Shown one piece after another: positions 15,331-24,096 of a stretch of 64,000 bases of DNA (position 1 is the stretch's first letter; every line of letters begins with the position of its first letter). Source of the stretch: JANNPJ01 sp035474375 (lineage in GTDB: Bacteria; Actinomycetota; Actinomycetes; Actinomycetales; Kineosporiaceae); contig DATINJ010000167.1 in the NCBI GenBank assembly GCA_035474375.1, positions 1 to 64,000 on the forward strand. Reading direction: 5' to 3'. Under the pieces are notes generated by a model. It made no database searches. It had not been told where the DNA came from and worked only from the letters and a program-made list of their open reading frames with translations. Made by a program: the position numbers and the translations under genes.

Positions 15331-15791
15331 CCCCGTCGGACGACACCTTTACTCGCGCCACCAGCACAGTCGCAGACTTCGACTCCCCGTTCTACGCCGA
15401 GGAGCGGCAGCGGGATGTCTGGAACGAGGCTTCGGCGGTCGGTTTTCAGAGCATGCTCTGGGGTGGCCTCGGCCTGGCCTGCGCGATGACCTGGATCGGT
15501 GGTGAACCGCAGGTCGGCTGGGCCATGGGATTGCTCGCGCTGATCGCGGCGGCCAGTTGGCTGACCGTGATTCATGCCAACCGGCTCGGCGTCACCGGCC
15601 GGGAGAACGTCCGGCTGAACCGGCCCCGGACCTACCTGTTCGCGGCGCTCTATCTGAGCACCCTGGTCGGGATGGTGGTGCGTTCGGACGTCGAGGTCTC
15701 GCCGTCCTCCATCGCCGGTCTGGTGGTCGGGGTGGCGCTTGTCCTGGTTGGGATCGTCGTGGCAGGGCGCCGGAATCAATCCGGAGATTGA
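15327..15791 (+). CDS. Four-helix membrane protein paired with the XRE regulator
   Basis: This 154-aa protein starts at an ATG overlapping the XRE stop codon, so translation is coupled. After a charged N-terminus (residues 1-35) there are about four membrane helices: 41-58, 64-83, 105-121 and 127-146. No enzymatic motif is seen. It may be the sensor or the target of the XRE regulator, but nothing in the sequence decides this. Confidence 0.75.
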   Translation: MTPSDDTFTRATSTVADFDSPFYAEERQRDVWNEASAVGFQSMLWGGLGLACAMTWIGGEPQVGWAMGLLALIAAASWLTVIHANRLGVTGRENVRLNRPRTYLFAALYLSTLVGMVVRSDVEVSPSSIAGLVVGVALVLVGIVVAGRRNQSGD

Positions 15792-15855
15792 GCCCCTACG
15801 ATTGCGCACTCCACCACAACTGACCGGTACGTCCCCATTCCCGAAAGGCTTCACG

Positions 15856-16080
15856 ATGACTGACAACACGACCGGGCCTCGCTCCAAGCCCGCCCTGAGC
15901 AACACCAACCTGACTGCCGTGCTCGCCACCCTGACGGGCTGCGAGGTTATTGTGATCGGCAGCGATCTCAGCGATGGCGTGCGGTTCGGTCTGGGTGGCC
16001 TGGTGGCGGTGGCTCTGGTCGCGGCGGTGTACCAGCTAGGCCGGAACCGAGCCGCCCAGCGGGCGACAGACGGCGAGTAA
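15856..16080 (+). CDS. Small membrane protein, 74 aa
   Basis: The ATG at 15856 has GAAAGG 7 bp ahead; a longer in-frame start is unlikely. Hydrophobic segments at residues about 19-36 and 45-62 suggest two helices. It follows the XRE/membrane pair after 64 bp and could belong to that transcript. The last 45 bp overlap the convergent glycosylase-like gene. The family is not recognised. Confidence 0.65.
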   Translation: MTDNTTGPRSKPALSNTNLTAVLATLTGCEVIVIGSDLSDGVRFGLGGLVAVALVAAVYQLGRNRAAQRATDGE

Positions 16081-16923
16081 CCGCTCGCGCACCTGCTGCC
16101 CCAGCACGGCGATCTCCCGTTGAGCGGCGACGTATTCGGCCTTGCCGTCAGCGGTTTCGATCCGCACCGGTTGATAACCGAGGTCGCTCAGGTCGTACGG
16201 CGAGGCCCGCATATCGAGCTCGCGAGTGCGCCGGGCCAGCCGGAAGCAGTCCAGGGTGAGCTCGCCGGGGATCGCGGGGGACAGCTTGTACGCCCACTTG
16301 TAGAGATCCATCGTGGCGTGCAGGCACCCCGGTTGCTCCAGGGCCACCTGATCGGTCCGGGTCGGTTGCAGCAGGTTGAGCGGTCGCGCGGGCTCGGTGA
16401 AGAACCGGAAGGCGTCGTGGTGGGTGCAGCGGATGCGGTGCTCTTCGACCACCGCATCGGTGCCTGTCGCCCCGAGCCGCAGCGGCCGGTCCGCGTGCCG
16501 CACCTGCTCGGCGTCCTGGCGGTAGACCATCGCCCACTCGTGCAGGCCGAAGCAGCCGAGCTGGGCGGGCCGGGCCGCGGTGGCGGTCAGCAGGTCCACC
16601 ACATGCTGCACGGCGCTGCCGCGGCGGGCCAGAAAGGCATCGACGTCTAGCGTGACGGCCTCGCCTGAGGGTTCCAGCACGTGCTCGCGCCAGGTGAGTC
16701 GTTCGCGGGCGGCCGGCCCGGCCAGCGCGACCCCGGCGCCGGGATGCCAGCGACGTAGCTGAGCCGGACGAAACGAGTAGTAGGTGAACAGAAAATCCTC
16801 GACCGGGTGTGGTCGGCGCCGTTCGGCTCGCTCCCGGTGGCCGGACAGTAACTCGTCGACCTGCTGTTGATGGCGCTCCTGCCGGGCCAGCCAGACGGCT
16901 TCGGGCAGCACCGTGACAGACAC
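16036..16923 (-). CDS. Conserved actinobacterial protein, often annotated 3-methyladenine DNA glycosylase
   Basis: This 295-aa protein has blocks such as HPVEDFLFTYYSFRPAQLRRWHPG, GCFGLHEWAMVYR, RCTHHDAFRFF and CLHATMDLYKWAYKLSP. I recall this family being named 3-methyladenine DNA glycosylase in mycobacterial annotation, but no helix-hairpin-helix or Alk motif is obvious, so the activity is doubtful. It starts at GTG 16923 without a ribosome binding site. TAAACT at 16930-16935 (minus) sits 6 bp ahead, as for a leaderless gene. It diverges from the FAH gene with only 41 bp between start codons. Confidence 0.65.
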   Translation of the reverse strand: MSVTVLPEAVWLARQERHQQQVDELLSGHRERAERRRPHPVEDFLFTYYSFRPAQLRRWHPGAGVALAGPAARERLTWREHVLEPSGEAVTLDVDAFLARRGSAVQHVVDLLTATAARPAQLGCFGLHEWAMVYRQDAEQVRHADRPLRLGATGTDAVVEEHRIRCTHHDAFRFFTEPARPLNLLQPTRTDQVALEQPGCLHATMDLYKWAYKLSPAIPGELTLDCFRLARRTRELDMRASPYDLSDLGYQPVRIETADGKAEYVAAQREIAVLGQQVRERLLAVCRPLGGSVPA

Positions 16924-16964
16924 CCGAACAGTTTATCCGGGAGCTCAGGGATAGGCTGCGCACC
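16924..16964. promoter_or_regulatory. Divergent leaderless promoter pair, 41 bp
   Basis: Two -10 boxes face outward: TAAACT (16930-16935, minus) 6 bp from the glycosylase-like GTG, and TAGGCT (16952-16957, plus) 7 bp from the FAH GTG. Their polymerase footprints must overlap, so the two promoters probably exclude one another. Confidence 0.6.
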
Positions 16965-17744
16965 GTGCGTATAGCGAGATTCACCAACGGCGAAGATCCC
17001 AAGTATGCGGTCGTGGAGGGGGAGCCCGGTGCGGAGATGCTGGCCGTCGTCACCGGTGACCCGCTCTTCCAGGTCGTCCAGCCGACGGGTGAACGGATCC
17101 CCCTGGAGAGCGTTCGGCTGCTGGCGCCGGTAATTCCGCGCAGCAAGGTGGTCGCGGTCGGTCGGAACTACGCCGACCACGCTGCGGAATTGGGCAACGA
17201 GGTGCCGCCGGAGCCGCTGCTGTTCTTCAAGCCGAACACCTCGGTGATCGGCCCGGGCGACCCGATCGCGCTGCCCCGGCAGTCCAGCAACGTGCACTAC
17301 GAAGGCGAACTGGCGATCGTGATCGGTCGGCTGTGCAAGGACGTCCCGCTGGAGCGGGTTTCCGAAGTCGTCCTCGGCTACACGATCGCCAACGACGTGA
17401 CCGCTCGGGACCTGCAGAAGAGCGACGGACAGTGGGCTCGGGCCAAGGGTTTCGACACGTTCTGCCCGCTCGGGCCGTACCTGGTCACCGATCTGGATCC
17501 GGCCGACCTGAAGCTCACCACCCGGCTGAACGGCAAGACCGTCCAGGACGGGCGCACCTCACAGCTGATTCATGACATCCCGGCGATCGTCGCCTATGTC
17601 TCCGCCGCGTTCACCTTGCTGCCCGGTGACGTGATTCTCACGGGGACACCGGCCGGGGTGGGGCAGATCGTTGAGGGAGACCGGGTCGAGATCGAGATCG
17701 AGGGCATCGGCACCCTCAGCAACCCGGTCGTCAGCCTGGATTAG
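16965..17744 (+). CDS. Fumarylacetoacetate hydrolase-family protein
   Basis: The 259-aa protein has the FAH fold: VVAVGRNYADHAAELGNE, KPNTSVIGPGDPI, HYEGELAIVIGR (metal Glu residues), GYTIANDVTARDLQ, AKGFDTFCPLGPYLV and DVILTGTPAGVG. Members hydrolyse or decarboxylate acylpyruvates or related 2-oxo acids with Mg2+; the exact substrate cannot be set. An FAH gene directly upstream of gltX is conserved in Mycobacterium, but here a GGDEF-EAL gene and a subtilase gene lie between. The leaderless GTG start is supported by TAGGCT 7 bp ahead. Confidence 0.88.
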   Translation: MRIARFTNGEDPKYAVVEGEPGAEMLAVVTGDPLFQVVQPTGERIPLESVRLLAPVIPRSKVVAVGRNYADHAAELGNEVPPEPLLFFKPNTSVIGPGDPIALPRQSSNVHYEGELAIVIGRLCKDVPLERVSEVVLGYTIANDVTARDLQKSDGQWARAKGFDTFCPLGPYLVTDLDPADLKLTTRLNGKTVQDGRTSQLIHDIPAIVAYVSAAFTLLPGDVILTGTPAGVGQIVEGDRVEIEIEGIGTLSNPVVSLD

Positions 17745-17765
17745 CCCTTCTAGTGATTAGCCCTT

Positions 17766-20396
17766 CTAGTGATAGCGCTGGGCCGGGACCAGGCGGCCTT
17801 CGCGGGCGGCCAGCCACTCCTCGAAGTCGCTGAGCGGCATCGGGGCGGCCAGGTAAAAGCCTTGCATGTTCTCGCAACCGAGGCGTTCCAGCTCCTGCCA
17901 GGTCGCCAGATCCTCGACTCCCTCGGCCACCACCACCAGGCCGAGGTTGCTGCCGAGGTCGACGACGGAACGGACGATCGCGGCGTCTTCGGGTGAGGTC
18001 AGCATCGCCATCACGAAGCTCTTGTCGATCTTGACCTCTTTGACCGGTAGCTGGCGCAGATAGGACATCGACGAGTAGCCGGTGCCGAAATCATCCAGGG
18101 ACAGCCCGACTCCGAGGGTGTTCAGCCGGTCGAGCACCTCACCGGTGCGGGTCGGATCCTTGATCACGGAACTCTCGGTGATCTCCAGGATGAGTCCTTC
18201 GGCGGGTACCCCGTGCCGGTTCAGCAGCGATTGAACGCCCTCCACGAGTTCGTCGTTGAAGTTGCTCCGGGCGGACAGGTTCACCGACATCGTCAGTCGG
18301 ATGCCTTCGCGTCGCCAGCGCCCGGCCGCCGCCAGCGCCTGCTCCAGGACCTCGTCGGTGAGCTGGCGAATCAGGCCGCTGCGCTCGGCGAGCGGGATGA
18401 AGCTGTCCGGAAAGAGCAGCCCGTGCCGCGGATGCCGCCAGCGCACCAGGGCCTCGACGCCGAGTACCCGGCCGGTCCGCAGCGACGCCTGGGGTTGGAC
18501 GTAAACCTCCAGCTGGCCACTGGAAATGCCGGCCCGCAGTTCCGCGGTCAGGGCCAGCCGCTCGGGGGATTCGCTGACGTCCAGGCCGGCCTCGTAGATG
18601 TGCAGCCCGCTGCCGGAGTTCTTGGCGTCGTACATCGCGGCGTCGGCGCGCTTCATCAGGGTGTGCCCGTCCAGGCCGTGCAGCGGCGCGACCGCGACTC
18701 CGATCGAGACCCCCACCTCGACGTCCACCCCCTCGATGCCGACCGGGCGTTCCAGGGCCTCCCGGACGTGGGCGGCGACGTCCAGCGCGCCGGTGATGGT
18801 GTCCACTTGGGGGAGTACGGCAGCGAATTCGTCCCCGCCGAGCCTGGCCAACAGCCCTCGCCCGGCCAGCACATCGGCCATCCGCTGCCCGATCTCCTGC
18901 AGCAGCAAGTCTCCGAGCTGGTGCCCGAAGGTGTCGTTGACCTGCTTGAAGCCCACTAAGTCCATGATCATCACGGTCAGTCCCGGGGACCGCCCGGCCC
19001 GGACGTCGCCGAGCGCCTCGACCATTTCCTGATTCAGCATGGTCCGGTTCGGGAGCCCGGTCAGGCCGTCGTGCAGGGCGTCGTGCCGAAGCCGGTCGAC
19101 CAGGCGGCCGTTCTGCAATGCCATGCTGGCGTGGTTCGCCACGGTCATCAGCAGTTGGACGTCGTCCTGATCGAAACTGCGGACCTCGCCCATCCGGTCA
19201 CCGACCAGGACCGTGCCGACGATCCCGGCTTCGCCGCGTAGCGGCACCAGGACGGCGTCGCGCAGGTCGCGGTGGGCAAGGAACCTGCGGCCCACCCGGC
19301 CGCCTCGCGGCATCAGCAAGGGCGTTCCGCCGCGGATCACGGTGGCCCATACCTCCTCGGCGGCGTCCCGCTCGGACAGCCGAGTCCGGCGCAGCTTGCC
19401 GCCGGCGCCATCGGTGTCGATCCGCAGCGGCTGGTGGTCGGAGTCCGAGGAAACGAAGATCACTTCGGCGTACTCGGCGCGCAGTACCTCGCGAGCGTGC
19501 TGCAGCACTCCGGTGAGGATCTCGTCGACCTCCGGGGTGCTGCTCACGGCGTGGCTGAACCGGTAGAGCCGTTCCAGGCTGAGGTGCCGCTCGGACAGGC
19601 CGCTGTAGGCCCGGTAGCCGAACAACAGCAGGGCCATCGCCACCACCAGCGGCCCACCGGCCATCGGTCCCTGAGCCAGCGCGTGCACCCCGACCAGCGC
19701 GACCACGGCGACGAAGGTCGCGCTCAAGGTGCCCCGGAGCGGCTCGATCAAGAAGTCGCGCCGGTGCACCTCGCCGTCCACCAGGGCGATCACCGCAGTG
19801 ACCGCCAGCGAGGCCAGCAGTGCCGCCGCGACCGCGGCGCCGATCGCGGCCAGCCAGGCAACCGGGCCGAGGGCGACATCGGTGTCCCGGACGGTGTGGA
19901 AGACCAGCAGGGACAGCGTCGACTCGGCGAAGAAGAGGCCGGCGTTGAAGGACACCTTGACCAGGCTCTGCCGGCGCCACAGCAGGAAGGCCAGCAGGGT
20001 GCCGACCGCGCGGCCGATCACGAAGTCGGTCGGGGTGCTGAAGAACAACCCGATCACGATGGCGATCTCGCTCAGTGAGATCGCGTGCGCTTCGCGCCGG
20101 ACCTGGATGTGCAGCACGACCATCTCGCAGACGCCGGCCAGCAGCGCCAGCATCCACCAGTCCAGCCGGGTTGATCCCGGGCCGCCTCCGCTGGCCTGCC
20201 GGGCCACCGGAAGCGCCCACAGGCCGGCTCCCATGATCACCAGCGTGAGACTGACGGCCACCACCCGGACAGAGGTCATCTGGCGGCGGACGGAGGACAC
20301 GTTCGGAGTATCGGCAGCAGACAGGGCCGACGAAACCGGAATCAGCGGAAAATCGAGAGCCGGAAACCCAGCAGCCGGTATCTGACCCACTGTCAT
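17766..20396 (-). CDS. Membrane GAF-GGDEF-EAL protein (c-di-GMP turnover)
   Basis: I start at the ATG at 20396 (876 aa); a frame open upstream to 20630 has poor composition. About six or seven N-terminal membrane helices (residues about 40-280) are followed by a GAF domain (about 285-435). A GGDEF domain (about 450-605) has the intact site RLGGDEFAAVLPQ. An EAL domain (about 625-865) has GVEALVRWRHP, DDFGTGYSSMSYLR, KIDKSFV and VAEGVED. Both catalytic motifs are intact, so it may make and degrade cyclic di-GMP. The output depends on the membrane or GAF signal. The ribosome binding site is weak (GAAGGG 11 bp ahead). The same-strand subtilase gene ends 119 bp upstream. Confidence 0.92.
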   Translation of the reverse strand: MTVGQIPAAGFPALDFPLIPVSSALSAADTPNVSSVRRQMTSVRVVAVSLTLVIMGAGLWALPVARQASGGGPGSTRLDWWMLALLAGVCEMVVLHIQVRREAHAISLSEIAIVIGLFFSTPTDFVIGRAVGTLLAFLLWRRQSLVKVSFNAGLFFAESTLSLLVFHTVRDTDVALGPVAWLAAIGAAVAAALLASLAVTAVIALVDGEVHRRDFLIEPLRGTLSATFVAVVALVGVHALAQGPMAGGPLVVAMALLLFGYRAYSGLSERHLSLERLYRFSHAVSSTPEVDEILTGVLQHAREVLRAEYAEVIFVSSDSDHQPLRIDTDGAGGKLRRTRLSERDAAEEVWATVIRGGTPLLMPRGGRVGRRFLAHRDLRDAVLVPLRGEAGIVGTVLVGDRMGEVRSFDQDDVQLLMTVANHASMALQNGRLVDRLRHDALHDGLTGLPNRTMLNQEMVEALGDVRAGRSPGLTVMIMDLVGFKQVNDTFGHQLGDLLLQEIGQRMADVLAGRGLLARLGGDEFAAVLPQVDTITGALDVAAHVREALERPVGIEGVDVEVGVSIGVAVAPLHGLDGHTLMKRADAAMYDAKNSGSGLHIYEAGLDVSESPERLALTAELRAGISSGQLEVYVQPQASLRTGRVLGVEALVRWRHPRHGLLFPDSFIPLAERSGLIRQLTDEVLEQALAAAGRWRREGIRLTMSVNLSARSNFNDELVEGVQSLLNRHGVPAEGLILEITESSVIKDPTRTGEVLDRLNTLGVGLSLDDFGTGYSSMSYLRQLPVKEVKIDKSFVMAMLTSPEDAAIVRSVVDLGSNLGLVVVAEGVEDLATWQELERLGCENMQGFYLAAPMPLSDFEEWLAAREGRLVPAQRYH

Positions 20397-20515
20397 CTCC
20401 AGCACCGCCCTTCGGGTCCTCGTCAGCTGCTTGATGGCTCTGTGTCGATTGCTCTGTACTGTCCGTTCTCCTAAGGTGCCGCACGGTTGGAGCCCTACGG
20501 TCGGGTACCGCGAGA

Positions 20516-22123
20516 TCAATTCCAGCTGCTGCTGGACCAGGTCGCGCCTACCCAGGACCTGCCTGACCAGGAACTGTTCACCCAGGCCGAGCCGACCCAG
20601 GCCCCATTCACCCAACTGCGGCCGACCCAACTGCGGCCGCTCCAGCCGGCTCCGGCCCAGGAGGGCGCGGTCCAGGTGGCGCTCGCCCAGTCGCCCTTGC
20701 TGTTGAACCCGCCGCCGGTCCAGACGTTGCCGCGCCAGCTACCGGCCTTCCACGCGGTTCCGGCCAGGGCCGAGGGTGCCCAGCTGGCCGCGTTCCAGGG
20801 TGCGCCGAAGATGTCCTTCTCGCCGGTCAGCAGCAGCTCGGTGGTCGCGACGGTGGTCTTGGTGCTGGTCGTGGTCCCGCCGGTGACCAAGTGCGAGCCG
20901 CCGCGGGCCAACTCCAGGCTGCCGGTCCCGGTGCCCCACGAGGCACCCTTCGCCGGTGGCACCGTGGTCGGCAGCGAGTTGCCCCTGGTCAGGGTGAACG
21001 CCGATCGGGCATTCGTCAGACCGGCGCCCCGGTTCTTGGCGGTGCCCTTGGGTAACGGGGTGGCGGACTGGGTAATTGCCCACTTGACCTGGTCCGGGGT
21101 GAGCTTCGGGCGTGCCTGCAGGAGCAGGGCGATCGCGCCGGAGGTCACGGCGGTGGCCTGAGAGGTGCCGCTGCCGCGCAGGAAGCGAGTGCCGACGACG
21201 GCGGTCGGGTTGGCCAGATCCACCACGCTGCCGGGCACCCGCAGGCCGAGCACGTGGGTGCCGGGCGCAGTGACGTCCACGTGTCGCTTGTCGGTTCCTC
21301 GATTGGAGAAGTCCGGAATGGTGTCGTCCAGCGTACTGATCGTGCCGTTCGGATCCTCGGCACCGACCGCGATCACGTTCGGGTCCTGCGCCGGGTTCGC
21401 CAACTCCACCTTGCTCGTACCGTCGTTCCCGGCCGCCACCACGACCACGATTCCCTTGCGCCAAGCGGCTTCCACCGCGTACGTCAGCGGGTCAATGGTG
21501 TAGGCCTGCGTGGAAGCGCTCCCGTAGGACAGGTTTATCACCCGGATGTTCAGGCCTTTGTCGTGCGCGTGTTGGGTGGCCCAGCCGATCGCGGCGATCA
21601 CCTGGGAGACGTCGGCCGCGCCGTCCGTCACCCCGACCTTGAGGTTGATCACCCGAGCGTCCGGGGCGACTCCCAGGTAGCCGCCGCTGGTCGCCGAGTA
21701 GCCGGCCGGGGTAGACGCGACGTCCCGGCCGGCGATGATGCTGGCCATATGGGTGCCGTGGCCGTAGCTGTCCCGGTAGCGCAGGTCGGTGGACATCTGA
21801 TCGGTCGACAGGTCCGGACCGTTCACCACGTTCCCGCTGCTCAGCCCGGTGACCTTGGATACGCCGGTGTCGATCAGGGCGACGTCCACACCCTTGCCGG
21901 TCCAGCCGGCCGACCACATCGAACGGGCGCCGACCAGGGCGGTGATCTGGTTCAGGGAGCCGGTGTCGGTCAGGTCGTAGCCAAGGGCCTGCGAGAAGCT
22001 GCTGGTGCTCGCCCCGGCCGGGCCGGCGGTGGCGATCCCGATACCTGCGCCGGTCAGGGTGAGCAGGGTGACCAGTGCGGTGAAGCGCTGACTCAAGGGC
22101 CTGGTCCGTGGGGTGATGCTCAC
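20516..22123 (-). CDS. Secreted S8 (subtilisin-like) protease with tryptophan pentad tail
   Basis: This 535-aa protein has a signal peptide (about 1-38). The subtilase domain is complete: Asp85 (VALIDTGV), His122 (YGHGTHMAS), oxyanion Asn233 (AAGNDG) and Ser321 (GSGTSQATAV). No separate prodomain is obvious; only some 35 residues separate the signal from the domain. After a linker (about 380-440) the C-terminus is Trp-rich. Over the last 59 residues, twelve Trp recur at exactly five-residue spacing. Similar WxxxxW tails occur in actinobacterial subtilases and have no settled role; surface binding is a guess. The start GTG has GGAAGAGG ahead. Confidence 0.92.
   Translation of the reverse strand: MSITPRTRPLSQRFTALVTLLTLTGAGIGIATAGPAGASTSSFSQALGYDLTDTGSLNQITALVGARSMWSAGWTGKGVDVALIDTGVSKVTGLSSGNVVNGPDLSTDQMSTDLRYRDSYGHGTHMASIIAGRDVASTPAGYSATSGGYLGVAPDARVINLKVGVTDGAADVSQVIAAIGWATQHAHDKGLNIRVINLSYGSASTQAYTIDPLTYAVEAAWRKGIVVVVAAGNDGTSKVELANPAQDPNVIAVGAEDPNGTISTLDDTIPDFSNRGTDKRHVDVTAPGTHVLGLRVPGSVVDLANPTAVVGTRFLRGSGTSQATAVTSGAIALLLQARPKLTPDQVKWAITQSATPLPKGTAKNRGAGLTNARSAFTLTRGNSLPTTVPPAKGASWGTGTGSLELARGGSHLVTGGTTTSTKTTVATTELLLTGEKDIFGAPWNAASWAPSALAGTAWKAGSWRGNVWTGGGFNSKGDWASATWTAPSWAGAGWSGRSWVGRSWVNGAWVGSAWVNSSWSGRSWVGATWSSSSWN
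20519..20695 (-). repeat. Twelve-fold Trp pentad repeat in the subtilase C-terminus
   Basis: Residues 477-535 follow the rule W-x-x-x-x with no slip: WASAT, WTAPS, WAGAG, WSGRS, WVGRS, WVNGA, WVGSA, WVNSS, WSGRS, WVGAT, WSSSS, W. Less regular W pentads precede it (about 440-470). Codons vary between units, so selection on the protein rather than recent DNA duplication is indicated. Confidence 0.9.
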
Positions 22124-22292
22124 GCCGCCTCTTCCGTGAATGTATTCGTGCGATCACCCAAGGTGATGTTCGATGTCCTCAGAATCGGTGACGGCGGGTA
22201 CCGCGCGTCAGGGCCGGACGGGTGGTAGCGCAGGCAATCGGATGAATTAGCTCACGCACGGTGAGCGGCGGCGGGGGCCGCGGTCGGCTGGA

Positions 22293-22307
22293 TAGGCTGG
22301 TCGCATC
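22293..22307 (+). promoter_or_regulatory. -10 box close to the gltX start
   Basis: TAGGCT (22293-22298) lies 9 bp ahead of the gltX ATG, with no ribosome binding site between. The same hexamer precedes the FAH and ffh starts. The message is leaderless or has a leader of two or three bases. Confidence 0.5.
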
Positions 22308-23849
22308 ATGTCGAGCACAGAACTCACCCCCAGTCAGAACGCCCAGGTCACCCACCCTTCACCGGGTGCGGTGCGGGTTCGTTTCTGCCCGTCCCCGACC
22401 GGAACGCCGCACGTCGGCCTGATCCGGACCGCCCTCTTCAACTGGGCTTATGCCCGGCACACCGGTGGCAGCCTGGTGCTGCGGATCGAAGACACCGACG
22501 CCGCCCGGGACAGCGAGCAGAGCTATCAGCAACTGCTGGAAGCGCTGCGTTGGCTCGGCATCGACTGGGACGAAGGGGTCGAGATCGGTGGCCCGCACGC
22601 GCCCTATCGGCAGTCTCAGCGCAGCGGGATCTACGCGGAGGTGATCGAGAAGCTGGTGGCCGGCGGGTACGTCTACGAGTCCTTCTCGACGCCGGCCGAG
22701 GTCGAAGCCCGGCACAAGGCCGCCGGGCGGGACCCGAAACTCGGCTACGACAACGCCGACCGGGCGACCACACAGGACGAGAAGGCCGCGTTCCGGGCCG
22801 AGGGCCGGTCCCCGGTGCTGCGGCTGCGGATGCCCGACACCGAGATCGGTTTCGACGACCTGGTCCGCGGTCAGGTCACCTTCCCGGCCGGCAGCGTCTC
22901 CGACTTCGTCGTCGTTCGCGCCGACGGTAGCCCGCTGTACACGCTGGTGAATCCGGTGGACGACGCGCTGATGGGGATCACTCACGTGCTCCGCGGTGAG
23001 GACCTGCTGTCCTCGACGCCGCGCCAGCTGCCGCTCTGGCAGGCGCTGGTGGATCTCGGCTACGCGGCGGCCCTGCCGCGCTTCGGGCACATGCCGTACG
23101 TGATGGGGGAGGGCAACCGGAAGCTCTCCAAGCGCGACCCGGAGTCGGATCTCTTCCTGCATCGGGCCCGCGGATTCATCCCGGAAGGGCTGCTGAACTA
23201 CCTGGCGCTGCTCGGCTGGTCGATCGCCGAAGACCGGGACATCTTCACGATGACCGAAATGATCGCCGCCTTCGACATCGCCAACGTGAACGCAAACCCG
23301 GCTCGGTTCGACCTGAAGAAGGCCGAGGCGATCAATGCCGAGCACCTGCGTCGGCTGGCCCCGGAGGACTTCGCCGGCCGGCTGCTGGCCCCCTTGCAGC
23401 TCGCCGGGTTGCTACCGGAGCAGCCCACTCCCGAGCAGGTCGACCGGTTGAACGCGGGCGCCGCCTTGATCCAGACCCGGATTCAGTTGCTCGGCGAAGC
23501 CCCGGTGATGCTCGGCTCGCTGTTCGTCGCCGACGACGCCCTGGTGATCGAGGACGACGCGCTGGCAACCGTGACCAAGGACGTCGCGCAGTCGCGCGCG
23601 GTGCTGGCGGCGGCGATCGAGGTACTGACCGCCGGCGGCGACTGGAATGCCGCCGCGCTGGAGGCCGGATTGCGCTCGGCGGTGGTCGAAGGGCTCCAGA
23701 TCAAGCCCAAGTTCGCTTTCGGGCCCTTGCGGGTGGCGATCAGTGGACGTCGGATCTCACCGCCGCTGTTCGAGTCGATGGAGATCATCGGAAGGGAATC
23801 GACGCTGGTCAGACTGGGTGCGCTGGATGCTCGGCTGGCCGCGTCGTGA
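22308..23849 (+). CDS. gltX: Glutamyl-tRNA synthetase (probably non-discriminating)
   Basis: GluRS charges tRNA-Glu and, in most actinobacteria, also tRNA-Gln for later amidation by GatCAB. The 513-aa class I enzyme has the HIGH-type motif PSPTGTPHVGLIRTALFNW and the KMSKS-type motif NRKLSKRDPES, plus LVLRIEDTD and LRGEDLLSSTPRQ. The C-terminal anticodon-binding helical domain spans about 330-510. Its two possible tRNA substrates lie immediately downstream (tRNA-Gln and tRNA-Glu), a grouping also known beside the mycobacterial gene. Whether it is non-discriminating is inferred; no glnS is in the window. Confidence 0.97.
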   Translation: MSSTELTPSQNAQVTHPSPGAVRVRFCPSPTGTPHVGLIRTALFNWAYARHTGGSLVLRIEDTDAARDSEQSYQQLLEALRWLGIDWDEGVEIGGPHAPYRQSQRSGIYAEVIEKLVAGGYVYESFSTPAEVEARHKAAGRDPKLGYDNADRATTQDEKAAFRAEGRSPVLRLRMPDTEIGFDDLVRGQVTFPAGSVSDFVVVRADGSPLYTLVNPVDDALMGITHVLRGEDLLSSTPRQLPLWQALVDLGYAAALPRFGHMPYVMGEGNRKLSKRDPESDLFLHRARGFIPEGLLNYLALLGWSIAEDRDIFTMTEMIAAFDIANVNANPARFDLKKAEAINAEHLRRLAPEDFAGRLLAPLQLAGLLPEQPTPEQVDRLNAGAALIQTRIQLLGEAPVMLGSLFVADDALVIEDDALATVTKDVAQSRAVLAAAIEVLTAGGDWNAAALEAGLRSAVVEGLQIKPKFAFGPLRVAISGRRISPPLFESMEIIGRESTLVRLGALDARLAAS

Positions 23850-23901
23850 GCTCGCGAGCGGGTTGATCGGCGCTTCGGCGGGCGGCGGGCCGGGATCTGA
23901 T

Positions 23902-23931
23902 TTGGGTGCCGCCCCCGCCGACCGCTAATAT
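23902..23931 (+). promoter_or_regulatory. Probable promoter of the tRNA-Gln/tRNA-Glu unit
   Basis: TTGGGT (23902-23907), an 18-bp spacer and TAATAT (23926-23931) lie about 60 bp ahead of tRNA-Gln. The -10 is close to consensus, unusual in this GC-rich DNA and expected for a stable-RNA promoter. Confidence 0.5.
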
Positions 23932-23992
23932 CTCCGATGGGTCGCTACCTGCGGCTGTCGGCACGTCCGACAGACCACGGGTGTTACCCCCA

Positions 23993-24064
23993 TGGGGTAT
24001 GGTGTAATTGGCAGCACGACTGATTCTGGTTCAGTTAGTCTAGGTTCGAGTCCTTGTACCCCAG
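23993..24064 (+). tRNA. tRNA-Gln (CTG)
   Basis: The cloverleaf is complete. The acceptor TGGGGTA/TACCCCA has 7 pairs; the D stem GTGT/GCAC has 4 and the anticodon stem ACTGA/TCAGT has 5. The anticodon CTG is at 24026-24028, and the T loop is TTCGAGT. The T stem CTAGG/CCTTG has one T-T mismatch at the second pair. The discriminator is G; CCA is not encoded. Confidence 0.93.
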
Positions 24065-24096
24065 CGGCCTGCTTCTCCTCGGAGATGCTCGGCTGT

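Noticed and set aside
20397..20515. Cyclic di-GMP (GEMM) riboswitch ahead of the GGDEF-EAL gene
   Set aside because: I searched for the conserved GEMM blocks in the minus-strand leader and found none.
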